A stretch of 64,000 nt of DNA, taken from Mycteria americana. Taxonomy: Eukaryota; Chordata; Aves; Ciconiiformes; Ciconiidae. This document shows positions 1-11,507 of the stretch, in pieces. The stretch covers positions 42,519,501 to 42,583,500 of the forward strand of contig NC_134370.1 in the NCBI RefSeq assembly GCF_035582795.1, read 5' to 3'. A program made the translations under genes and the position numbers. The notes beneath the pieces are model-generated. The model had not been told where the DNA came from. It saw only the letters and a list, made by a program, of their open reading frames with translations, and did no database searches. Positions within the stretch are counted from its first letter, which is position 1, and every line of letters begins with the position of its first letter.

Positions 1-2769
1 TCCAGCTCACATTTAACTGCTCTGTCCGTAATATCATATTACAAAGGGTTGTAGAGCTCTGTCTGGCACATCATCATTTCCAAAACACAAGATGTGCCAT
101 TGGAAATCTATTTTAGACTTCAATTTTCCCTTGTAATAACTTGATTATTCCTTGTAATAAATTGATTATCGAAACATGAAGCTGGAAACTTTCTTCAGAG
201 TTATCAATTAAATCACTTTTATGGATGGAAATCCCCTTTAAACGTCCATAGTTATTTGACTGTATCTAAACAGTATTTAACCAGCCTGCACAAACAAATT
301 CTGGGCAACCATACTTTCTAAACTATGGTATTGCCTAATGATTTATATGTTTAATATCTCAATGTGTTTACATTTAGTCTTCTCTGTTCTTGCTACCCCA
401 CCCTGCAGACAGTTCAAATAGGCTTGTCTTAAGAGAGATGAAGAGTGCTGCGCCGCACACCAGCGAGAGGTGACGATCAGTGTGCTGCCATGTGCCCGTC
501 TCTGTCTCCTCTGCATGCCAGCCATCTCTTCCCTATACCATCTAACCATCCGAGGGGCTGACATCTCCCTGTCTCCTTCTGCAGGAGCTGTTCCACCCCT
601 TGGCTGGGCTGGTAGCCTTTGCTTTTATAAAGGTGAGTGTGGGAAAAACATCAGTAGAGATAGGTCTCTTTCTAAGTGTGGATGTGGATGGTGTTTATGG
701 CTCCGACTGAAGGAAAACAACTCCAACCCAACTGCCTGTGTTTGTCTGAGAACAGGGGACTGAAATCTGATTTCCTGAGTCAGATCTAGAGGTTGGTCCA
801 GCCCAGTTTTCTCTGCCTGGTGGTCCATCACCTTGTGGTCGCTAACATCTCCAGCTGTTGTTGGAGGGAACAACCCTGCCCAGTCCTTTCAGTATCTGTT
901 TATGGATCTATTGCCCATAACTTTGTGTAAAACCTCCTGCTGTTCCCATTTGCCTTCACCACCTCTTGTGGCAGGTGCACTGTCCAGTGCACAAAGTATT
1001 TTTTTAAACTGTGTTAAACCCAGTATCATTAAGTGATGTCTAGATCCAGTGGAAGATACGTTGCTCCCAAGTAAGGTGATACAATTTGCACCATAGATTT
1101 GTACTTATAAATGTCCTTCTCTGAATTAAATGTAATCAATTCTTGTCTTTTTCACTATGATCAAGTCAAAGGACAAGTGGTTAGAGATTTTCTTTTCATA
1201 ATTTTATTTCTATTTAGGGAGTGAATGCAGTGTTGGCTCTTATTCAATTGATCAAAATCAACCTGCTATCCTCCCGCTGCCTCCTGGGTAGACTTTGACG
1301 GTTGTGTTAACAGGTGATGCAAACAGCATGGCAATGTTACAAAGCTCTCCCTCTCGGTCATACGCTTTCCTGTAATGCAGCTGGGAAGAGATAGGGGAGA
1401 AGTGGCTTGCACTGTGTCGTAACTGATATGACAAGTATCATCCTACATCCTTTGTGTATTGGTAAGAGAAGGTCTGGCTTGGGATCTGCAGTTTGTGCCA
1501 GTGCCTCTGGGGCTCTCGCTGTGCCCCTCCAAGCAGAGTCCAGTCCCAGCGCCTCTGGGACCCCTTTGGGCAGAAGGAGATGCTGTTGGATTCCCTTCGC
1601 CTCCTCATCTCCAGCTGAGCAAGTCCAGCTCCCCCAGCCTCTCCTGGCCTCCACCCCACCAATGCAGTAGCCCTGCACGGGACTCACTCCAGTTTGTTAC
1701 ATAGGTCTTGTACTGGGCACACCCTAAAAGTTCCAATATGCAGCTGTGGCTTCCCCAGTGCCTGCACTCTGGCCAGCGCAGCCTTCATCACTGCCAGGGT
1801 GCAGTCTTGGTAATCTTATTGTCCCCTGCAACTCCCACCTCTTTCTCCTGATGCTGATTTTTGTCTGGTGTGTTTCTTTTTACCCACTCTACCCACCTCG
1901 TACTGTGGCATGGGGTTTTTTTTCCTCCCAGGTGGAGGACTTCACATTTCTCTGCCTTGTGTGTCTTGCTGACATGAGAAACCTGTAGCTATTTACTGAA
2001 GGTGATGTGGGAGACAGTGTTTGCACAGCTGTCAGTCTTCTGGGGGGATCATGTGGTGAACACTGGAATTTACTGTTTAAAATGGGAGCCAACAGTACTA
2101 TAATGGATTGTTTTTAAAGCCATAATTAAATGCTCAGTGATTTTCTGTTTGACATGCCTTACCTTGCAGTCCTGCAATTCCTGTAGAAAGTACCACGTTG
2201 CCCTTGAGCTCCAGCAGATAATTGCGCTACAGACTGGAGTTCAAAGGTGTTTTCTGGTGTCTTTCGGACAGGAGCAGATATATTAGACAAAAATAACTGG
2301 AAAAAAGATCGCGCATGTGATGTTATATTTTAACACATGTGCAATTTCTAGTGGTCTGTAGAGCACTGCAAAGGATTGCTGCCTTGCCCCTTACTGTAAT
2401 TCCTGAAAGTCTGTTCCACCTCCCTGAAAATATCCCAGTTGAGATGTCCTGAGCCACTGCACATGCATTAATGCTTTAAGTGGTCATCTAGGCCATCAGA
2501 CTAAGTCTGAGTCCTATCTGGGGTGTCTTCCTGCCCACGTCTCTCCTTTCACTTCTGGAAATCACCTGTTGTTAGCTTACAGTGAAAGCACAGATTGTTC
2601 TTCCCTGTGTGCCTCTGTGTCTCCTGGGCTTTGATTGGTGAGCAGTGTTTCCCTCTGGACGTCAAGCGAGCATCTAAGTGGTATGAAATCAAAACCTGGT
2701 AAGTACAGATCTGGTCTGAGGCTCCCCTGCTTCCGATGGCACTGATATGTTGTTCTAGGCAAAGCAAGG
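1..2769. other. Intergenic DNA upstream of lipase unit 1
   Basis: I see no gene here. The open frames are short, overlap on both strands and match no family I recognise. The only identifiable piece is an antisense CR1-derived fragment near 1440-1680, listed separately. The last few hundred bases before 2770 should hold the promoter and any noncoding first exon of unit 1, but I can point to no clear TATA box or splice acceptor. Confidence 0.5.
1440..1680 (-). mobile_element. CR1-derived 3' fragment (antisense)
   Basis: Read on the minus strand, this stretch carries a decayed form of the CR1 segment that encodes the '[16 protein letters not shown]'-type region, followed by a tail about ATCCAACAGCATCTCC that is not usual CR1 coding sequence. 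The same combination occurs on the plus strand at 63115-63350, so the two are copies of one repeat. It is old and without coding capacity. Confidence 0.55.
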
Positions 2770-5700
2770 ATGTGGCTGGCTCTAGCTCTGATGTCTGTGG
2801 TCCATGGGATGGTATCTGGGCAATGTGTTTTTAATTTTCCATGTTCTAAGAATCCAGAAGCATGGATAAACATCATAGGTATGAGCGCATTGGAGCAGAG
2901 GCAGTAAGTGTCTGGGAAACAGCCAGTATAAAATACTGATAGTTAAATACTACATTTATGGATTACCTTGAAGGCAAGCATCACGGAGCCTTGAAAACAT
3001 TATTCTTTGCTTTTTTCTTCTTGCAGAGTGAAACGGTCTCCTTCTGGGGATACCCCACTGAGGAGTATGATGTGGTGACAGAAGATGGCTATATCCTTCA
3101 GCTAAACAGAATTCCTTACGGGAGAGGAAATGTTGGAAGCCAAGGTAAAATTGGTATCTCTGTCATACAGGAAACCCACACCTTATGCTGTTGTCTTCTG
3201 ACTGCGTTACCAGGGCTTGTGCAAGAGGGTTTTCAAGGTTCCCCATGCCTTGGTACCTGTAGCCTCTCTTTTGATCGATAAGAATTTGTAGGGAAGGCTG
3301 ATCCCTTGCATTGATGTTTTCTATCCCTGCGTGGAGACCTGAGTGTGGGTGATGCCCCATGCACCCAGAAGGCTGCAGTCCTAGCAATAAGTAGCAGCCC
3401 ATCCATCCTACCCACTGGTGCCTAACGCACACCTTGGATTTTCTCTGGGAGCCTGGCTTCTAATATGTGGTCCTGCAGCCGTGTGGTAGATCAGCACACT
3501 GGTTTGATAATCCTTGAGGAGCTTCCAGGGCACCCTCTTGTGCTGTGAGGAATGACAGCTGGTAGGCTCTAGATCCATGAAAAGGTGCATCTTATCCTAT
3601 CACATCTCCAGGCACCTCCATGTTTGCCTACAGAGCTCCCTGGGCAGCCCAAGTTCTGCTAACGCTCCCAGCAAAGCCTCCCTGCCAAAAAGCCGGCTGA
3701 GATGCAGAGCGTAGGTACCGCTCTGCTTGTGTCTCTGAAAATACCTGGTGGACAGTGTCCTTGGAGACAAAAGCAGATGCTGTGAGATGTCTCTGAAATA
3801 ATAACATTCCATCACATACTATACATATTTATGATAGTAAGGAGGGCCCTGCCACAGTGTGTGGTAGACAAGGGCTCAATTCTCTTCCCCATCTCTGGGT
3901 GTTCAAATCTTTTCCCTCCCAGCCCTGAGAGCATGGCCAAAGTAACAGTAGGTCAGGTGGAAAAACTTATTCTACCTCCTGGTGAAATTTGTCACCAGCA
4001 AAGAACGCACAAGCACATCTTAATGGGACATGGCTGGGGGTGGGAAAGACCTTCCAGCATTGTTCAGGGGTTGGAGAAAATAAGGAGCATAGGAAGACTT
4101 TGGGTTTTTTTATACTGTCCCTCAACACTAGGCGTTCATTTTCTTAATGATAGGTCATCTGCAGAGGAGGTGGGAAGGGGTGTACGGGATAAAAGGAAAA
4201 GTGCTCTGAGATATGCTGCACCCAGTGCATGTGCTACAGAGCGAATATGCTTTACTGAAATCAAGGGGAACAGACCTACCTAACACTGCCACAAACCTCA
4301 ATACACTTTGGCTGCCATAATTAATGAGGAAGAGAGTCCCTAAAGTGTCTCAAATGATGACAGACAGCATTAAAAAAAAAAGTCATCATGATGCCTGTCT
4401 TCCAGGTCCAAGGCCCGTTGCATTTCTGCAACATGGTTTATTTGGAGAAGGCAGCCTATGGGTTACCAATTTGGCCAACAACAGCCTGGGCTTCATTCTC
4501 GCAGATGCTGGCTACGACATTTGGATAGGCAACAGCAGAGGGAACACTTGGTCCAAGCAACATCTGGTCCTGTTTCCCAAACAGGAGGAATTCTGGGCTT
4601 TCAGGTAAACAGATAGTTTGAGGATCTCAGAAACAACTGACTTCTTTCATCTTCAAAAGGTGATGCTGCCCTAGCTCAGGGAGGAATGAACCAGGCTGAA
4701 CTGAAGCACATCCACTTATTTTAGGTGAAAACCCCATGTGCTTACCCAAGAACACAGTAAGATGAAGTTTGTGGGGTTGTCCCGCCCTCCCTGCTGGTTG
4801 TTGATGATTGTTCACATACAGGTGCTACACCTCTCGTTAAGATGACTACTCTTCCTTCTGCAGCTTTGATGAAATGGCTAAATATGACCTCCTGGCAATT
4901 ATACACTGTATTGAACAGAAAATGGGACAGAAGCAGTTATATTATATCTGTCATTTGCAAGGCACTACTATAGGTAAGTGGGTCTTTTTGACTGATCTTG
5001 ATGACAGTATAGGATGTCTACATTATCTTTGGGATTTGTAAAACAGTTCTTACAGAAGTTAAACTGTATACATGAATGTCTTGAAAAAGTGAGCTGTTTC
5101 TTTCTTCTTTGGTTTTTTTTCAGCTTTTATAGCCTTTTCCACTATGCCTCAGCTGGCTCAGATGTACTTTGCTTTAGCACCTGTGGCCACAGTTATATTT
5201 TTGAAATTCCATTTAAAAAGCTCGCATTCTTTTCTGACTATGGGCTTAAGGTACATTGGTCCAGACTATATTCTGCCTAGCCAAAATGAATGTAGTTTTT
5301 CATAGAGATTGTTAAATTACCTAAACAGCGTATTTCAAATAATTTACAGAGAGACGAACTCCACGCTCCATCTGTCTTCATTAACAAAGCAAATCACACA
5401 TCTCAGTCCAGAGTCTTTCTGTCCTGTCCTGAATTTACTCCCCAAAACGTTCTGGCAGAATTAGAGCCAAGAGAGCTAGCGGTACAGGCAGACGTGCGCA
5501 CAGCAGGTGTCAAAACATTGGCAAATAAAACTAATGCAGGAGACTGTGAATTAAGCACTACCGTTTAACACAAGAGTACAATGAATGTAAGAGGTCATGC
5601 ACATAAAAAACATGGAACAGAAGCATTTAACGGTGTGCAAGGACAGGTCCGCTCGTGGGCAACCTTTACCTCAATATGGAGGTAAAACAGAAGCTATGAA

Positions 5701-6899
5701 GTGGTGGTGCTTTGAGGAAAAGCATGACCCATATTCATATTTTATAAGTACATTTGCAATTTTACAGAAGATGTTTGGCACCAAAGAGTTCCTACCACAC
5801 ACTGCCTTGGGTGAGCTGGTCCTTTCCAAATTCTGTGCCTGCTCGAAGACCTGCAAGAGCATCTTGCCTATGCTCTTTGGATTTAACTGGTAGAACGTAA
5901 ATATGGTATGTAGGAATAAATCTTCAGAGAGCCCTTGGTGTCCTTCTGAAGGACAAAGCCTTGGCTGCTCTGTTTCGATGAGCCAGGTGAAACCCATTGT
6001 GAAATGCACTCATTTCCTTTCAGAGCTGAGTAGATGTGTACGCAGCACACTCCCCGGCAGGGACTTCAGCACAAAATGTAATCCACTGGTTGCAGGTAAA
6101 CCTTCCCAGCTACTTTCCTATGCAAAACAGAGTACGGAGTATTTTAACGATCGTTTGTGGTCAGTCTCTTGCGTTGGTTGCTGCAACACATCAGTGGTAT
6201 CTTTGTTGTTTTTTTTTTCACCCCTTCATAAAATGCTCAGCAGCTTCTTGAGCTGCCAGTACATCATCAAGTAGAGTGGCCCCAAAGGAGCAGATCTGCA
6301 AGAGAAACATTTGGAGCTGAGGACCCTGCATCCACAGCAGGCACATTTCAGGGGTCTTATTTCAGACTAGCTCCAGTCTTGCCCTGCAGCCCAAGTGCCG
6401 TTAGCGGTCAGACTGTGGCAGAAATTCTCCTGGACAGCATCCAATTAAGCTTATTACCAATTAAACTGATTATTTCTCCTTCTTCCCATTGTGGGCATGG
6501 AGAACAGTCACTACCAGAGCCCCTCTAACACTGAAATTGTGGTATGCTGCCCTCATTCTCTCTTCCCTAGGCTAAATGTATCCAGCTGTTTGCACATTTC
6601 TTTGTAGATTCTGGATTCAAATGGCCTCTTCTTGATCCCTCCTGGACCCTCACCGGTTCATGCATCTTCTCTGAAGTGTGTGGCACAGGCGGTATGCAGA
6701 GCACAGCTTCTTCCTAGTGTGGCACTCCTGCTCGGAGACCCCAAAATAACTCTGTGGGTTTTGTAGCAAGGACACACGCTCCATTTTCTGAAGTCCTGTT
6801 GCTCAGCGGTGTTAGTCCTCATTCTGTATATGTCCACCAGTTTTTCTTTTCTATGTATAATTTTTTATAAGATTCTTTACTGGACTTCAGCTTATCTGA

Positions 6900-7165
6900 T
6901 GAGTACTGAGTGACAAAGAGCAAAACTAGGGGCAAAGAGCACAAATTACAGCCCAGGGGGATCAGGTTGGAGGTTGGGATTCCTTCTTCCCCCAGAGCGG
7001 GGGAAGCAGCCCTGGGACAGGTGCCCAGGGAGATGTGGGGGTCTCCATCCTGGGGGGGTTCAGGTCCTGGCGGGGTCAAGCCATGGCCACCCTGACCTTA
7101 TATTGCTGATAGTCCTGCTCCAGTTAGACAAGAGATGTTCAGAGGCTCCTTCCAACCAACACATC
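6900..7165 (+). mobile_element. CR1 3'-end fragment (sense) in unit 1 intron
   Basis: The layout matches a decayed CR1 tail: a TGCCCAGGGAGATGTGGGG stretch (compare CR1 'gcccagrgaggtkgtgg'), then a CTGCTCCAGTTAGACAAGA stretch, then AGGCTCCTTCCAACC, the usual CR1 3' ending. Part of it resembles 39220-39595. It lies between exon 7 and exon 9 of unit 1. Confidence 0.55.
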
Positions 7166-8876
7166 TTTGATCGTATCATTTCAGGACAATTCTTCGGTCT
7201 ACAAGGAATATGTTGAGTTCTAATCCCATTTTCTAGAACATTTTAATTTCCTCCCATCCTGGTGTTAACCACAAACCATATAAACATAATCTCTGTTCGT
7301 TTATCCAAATTAATAACAATAATTAATTATACTGGGCCTATGGCAGACATGTGAGATACACTTGAAAAATCTTGCCAGTTCAATGATGAAAACCAACTTT
7401 TGAGTTTCCTCTTTTTAAACTGATTGCACCCCCATAGAACTATGATTTCATTTAGACCATTGCATGTCTGAATTTGCTGCAGGGAGTGGTGCACTGAGAG
7501 CTCATGATAGGGGAGCATGTATAACAGTCTTTGCTATAGACTGGTAAGCTGCTTCAAATGGCCAAGGTTGTGGTCTTCCCTTTCACTTACACGGTCTGTT
7601 CCCATTAGTGCCTGGTGCGATTCCTCTGAATTTATTGTCCTCTCTTCACAAATTGCATGCAAGTAGCAAGTCAGCAAGACCCCCACTTGGAACAACAGTA
7701 TTTTCTACTCTAAACTCTATTTTACAAATACTTTCTAAATGGAATAAATTATTAGATGCTTTCCACTTATCCAGTGTTTTTGTTAGAGTCCATAATCTGC
7801 CATAGCAAAGCAACAATAATGACTGTGTGACCACTTACTATCTGAAACCTATAGAACTGAAGTCTCCATGCTGGTTGTAAATTACCTAGCCATGATGGAA
7901 CGCAAGGTGCTAAGCCCTTCTGCCACTCAGACCTAAAGTCACAAGGTGAATGGTGAGCAGTTAACTCTGCATCCCTTGGGAGCTCAGGCAATTCTTGTTC
8001 TATGGAAAGAAGAGTACCAGAGACATAGAAAAAAAGCTTCTTTCTTCCTTAAGCAAGAAAAATCAAATTGTTCAGAAAGTGGCATGCTTCTTAACTGGAA
8101 TAATTACACTGCAGGTAAGGAGAGATGATGCTGACAAATCACCTGATGGCAAGTGTGACAGGTACGCTTCACCCCCCACTCCGATAAAGATCGGGGTTTT
8201 TGGCATGGCGTGGCAGTGATATCTTCAGCAGGCACAGTACTGCCCTTCTGTTCTCCTGGCCACTTGTTTCTACCCTGGTACTGTACTGGCACAAACGTGT
8301 ATTTGGTGAGTCACAACTGGGGACTTGACTTGACTGAAACAGGCTCCTCTGGCTCCAAAGAAAAGTATTTTTTCAGCATATTTAGTTCTCTGATCCTGTC
8401 TGCCACAAGGGTCACCAACATTTGTGCTGGACCAGTGCAAGATGTAGAGGTGGGAACAAACAAACATGCTTAGGACGTTGGAAAGGGAGAAGGGGAAAGC
8501 AAGGGGGTTGATTATGTTGCACTGCAGCCAAAAACCAGTTGTGATTTTACCTGTAAAAAAGAGCTGCTAATACTCAGGCTGGGATTGTGGGGATTATATA
8601 TTATAGTAGCATCCTCTGAGATCTTTTGATGAAAGTCATAGTGGAAATGGAGGGCATTAGTGGACTATTCTACTCACTTAACGTTGGTTGTGAGATGTGC
8701 AAAGTGATTAAATCTTAACGAAGGAATCCATTTTTACAAAAGCAAACAAACAGAAAGGAAGAGACATAAGAGCAGCTGATTTTCCTGATTTACCTACATT
8801 ACACCTTCTGTATCCAGCAGTGCCAAGAATATCTGTCCTATGATTTTTAAGCTGCATTTTTTTTTTCTAGTTACCA

Positions 8877-9621
8877 TGTTTATTGGAAGCTGGGAAAGGT
8901 GGAGTTGTTTCCCGGACAAAGTAGTGCCTCCAAAACACCGGCTTTTCACGCCTCATTTTCGTGCCTTTTGTGCCCTGCCGTGCCCCCCCCCCCCCCGGGC
9001 ACGTACCCACCTCGGCAGGGGCAGCAGGAGAGGCGGGACCCCTTGGTCACCAGACAGGGTCCACACAGCCAATGAGGCACCATGGCTCGGAGAAGCTTCT
9101 GGATCATGACCAATTATGACCACAGCTCAGATCCAACCCAGGGTATAAATGGGGCACCGCCGGAGACCCCCTTCGAGTGTGGTCTTCTCGGAGCAGTGGG
9201 ACTGTGTTTGGGACCTCTCTCCTCGGGTTGGGACGCCGCTTGAGGAAACTTACTGGGATTGAATGCCATCACCTCCTTTGGTGAGTGATTTCTTCTGGAT
9301 ATATCCTTGCGTGAGCCCTCACACCCCCACCCCGGATGAGCGATTATATCTTCTGGGTACCCACGAGAGGGAGAGTTTCCCCCTTTGTGAGTGAGTGTGT
9401 GTGAGCACTTTGGATCCTCACTCTTGTGTGTATTGCTGTTTAGTAACAATACCCGGACTGACACCTCGAACCTGTTATGTGTTAAATGTTATCAGAGTGT
9501 TGATTGGTTTTGGTTTACCCGCTTCTCATTTGTTTCTGTTGGGTGGTTTTGGCTGTTTTGTGAAATAAAATTGTTTGAGCTTGTCCCTCGTTTGAGTTAG
9601 TTTTAGTGTATCTCCATGACA
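8877..9621 (+). mobile_element. Candidate solo LTR of an avian ERV
   Basis: The stretch has the order expected of an LTR: a GC-rich part with a C run near 8984, AGCCAATGA near 9068, TATAAATGG near 9142, and AATAAA near 9563 followed by a T/G-rich tail. I see no internal retroviral region next to it, so it would be a solo LTR. The ends are guesses from TG and CA, and no matching target duplication was found. It lies in the last introns of unit 1. Confidence 0.5.
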
Positions 9622-9744
9622 GCAAGTCCTCATGGTGTTGAGCTAAAGCAATGCTCCAGATGTGTCTTATTTTCAAGAAGTTACTTCCAGACACTTTTCT
9701 GCTGTTAGGAAGCTGAAGGAAAAGCTAGTGCTTGCATGAAGTGT

Positions 9745-9845
9745 AACCACAAACCACAGCAGAGCTGGTTGGAAGGGACCTCTAGAGGTCTCCAGTCCAA
9801 CGTCCTGCTTGAAGCAGGATGATCCACCAGCATTAGATCAGGGCA
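9745..9845 (-). mobile_element. CR1 3'-end scrap (antisense)
   Basis: GGTTGGAAGGGACCTCTAGA followed by CCAGTCCAACGTCCTGCTTG is the reverse complement of the standard avian CR1 3' end. It is short and 5'-truncated, as most CR1 copies are. Confidence 0.75.
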
Positions 9846-10484
9846 GCTAAAATTTTTCCTGCTTATCAAAGTTGATCAAATTGTCTGTAGTATCAGAACC
9901 AGAATTTCTAACAGGGTAGAACTAATTTAGTAATTAATTTAAATTACATTTACTAATTCAATTTACTCATTAAATTGTAGCACATAAGGTTACACCATGT
10001 CTTTCAATAAAATATATCTTCTTTCTAGAAGAAAAACTTCCCTTTTTTTTTTCCTTAATTCCCAAAGAATAGCAATTGCTCTTTTGTGGTGCATATTTTA
10101 TTGCATTGCAGCAATGTCTCTCCTTTGTGAAACCCTAGTTTTCCGTGTCTTCAGATGGGTCCACCACTGCACGATGTGAAGGACATGAAAGTGCCAAACA
10201 CCATCTGGAGTGGTGCAGTGCACTGCCTGGCTGATCCCCGGGACGTTGCCTTCTTGCTTCCCCAGGTCAGGAACCTGGTCCACCACAAGTTGGACCACCT
10301 GGATTTCCTACTGGGGCTCAATGCAACTGAGGTTTTGTACCAGAAAATTGTCAACATGATGAAGAGGCATCCATAAAGCTGCTGGTTTGATTTGATACAT
10401 TTTTTGCTGATGTCTCTTGTAAGATTAATGCTATTTTTAAAGAATTTTGAAATTTGTCACTACCTGACCCCCTGAATGTAGTTG

Positions 10485-10490
10485 ATTAAA
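10485..10490 (+). promoter_or_regulatory. Possible poly(A) signal of unit 1
   Basis: ATTAAA lies 109 bases after the unit 1 stop codon. It is a common variant signal, but a chance match is possible in this AT-rich stretch. Confidence 0.3.
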
Positions 10491-10559
10491 ATATTCTGCT
10501 TTTAAGTAGAGCAGTGACAGGGTGGGCAGAGGAGCCTTTATGCTATTCCTGACTGGTGC

Positions 10560-10670
10560 TTCATTTCCTTTCTTCTTCCTTTTTTCCTCCCTTTTTTCTT
10601 TTTTTCCCTCTGGTTTTTTACCTCTTTTTTATTTTTTTCTTTTTTCCCCTATGATTTTTTTCCTTCATTA
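10560..10670. repeat. Polypyrimidine tract
   Basis: About 110 bases are almost all T and C on the plus strand, in mixed CTT, TTTCC and poly-T runs. It is low-complexity DNA just downstream of unit 1. Confidence 0.8.
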
Positions 10671-10807
10671 GCCATGTTTATTTGCAAAGTACTGAAAAGA
10701 GCTAAAATCCCCAAAGACAAAAAGAAATGTTGTAAATATCTTGGTTGCTCAACTCTATGCTCTGTGTTTCCTTTTAGTTTCCCTTTCGCAGATAATTTAG
10801 CCTAGCC

Positions 10808-11507
10808 TGTCAGTATTGTTGGCCTTAAGTAAGGAAACATAGATAGTAGAATTGCTAACGAGCATTCTTTATTTGAAGGAAACATATGGTCTTTCCCCCT
10901 CCTAACAATAATCATTAGAGTAAGAATGCTTTGCCTGTGTTAAATCCTTGGTTAGCTTAGATAGTTGCAATGTAGAAGGAATTCTTCAGGCCCCGTGTCC
11001 CTGGAAAGGGCTGATAAGGAGAAGCTATACAAGAACCAACTAGTTTTGGGTATTCAAGGAAGGTATTAGCAAGACAAAGATGCGTTAAGACATGAAGAGC
11101 ATGCGTTAAGACAAAGTTCAGTCAGCGGTCAGAGTGATGAAGACTACGGACTTCCTCCAACGACCACCAGAGGATCCCTAACGACCACCTAAAGACTTAA
11201 GTACACATGCATCAGAGACATTTACATATATTAATGAGTTCCAAGAAATCTCATGTTTATGTAAATTAATTCTCAGAAATCTTATGAATATGTATGATTT
11301 TGCGACATACAATCTCTGCAATCTTGCTTGTTTGTCGGAGCACTTATGGTGGAGTTATCCCCAGTGCTGCCCAGCGCTGTAATAAAGGACGCCTGCTTAA
11401 TAGTAACTGCATTGCTATTGAGTTTTATTTCGGGAACACTCTGAAACTCTGATTCGCCTGCTGGGAGTTTTGGACTTTAATGGGTAGTCTCCGCAAATTT
11501 TGTTTCA
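10808..11507 (+). mobile_element. Candidate solo LTR, avian ERV, sense
   Basis: It ends with AATAAAGGACGCCTGCTTAA near 11382, then a region with GCTATTGAGTT, then CGCAAATTTTGTTTCA at 11492-11507. This is the poly(A) signal plus R/U5 layout of an LTR. The same AATAAA...CCTGCTTAATAGT block occurs in reverse complement near 13815-13845, so there are two copies in opposite orientation. The left boundary is approximate and no clear target duplication was found. Confidence 0.55.

Larger units (their letters stand above)
2770..10376 (+). pseudogene. Acid lipase unit 1, LIPA-like pseudogene
   Basis: Exons read: 2770-2874 (signal peptide, starts MWLALALMS), 3027-3144, 4406-4604, 4864-4973, 5124-5250, 5768-5905, 6024-6095 and 10155-10376. 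Exon 8 is not found with confidence. Exons 2-4 read cleanly and look most like lysosomal acid lipase (LIPA): [26 protein letters not shown]. Damage: the exon 1 donor position reads AT instead of GT; the GxSxG site reads CHLQG, so Ser is Leu; exon 5 has lost about 10 nt and changes frame; exon 6 has TAG in the GFNEKNLNM motif; exon 7 has TGA at its second codon; exon 9 has WSGAVHC where WSGG.D is expected, so the Asp is lost. All three catalytic-region signals are damaged or cut off. An ATTAAA lies at 10485. Family assignment is firm; the closest paralog (LIPA) is an inference. Confidence 0.88.
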
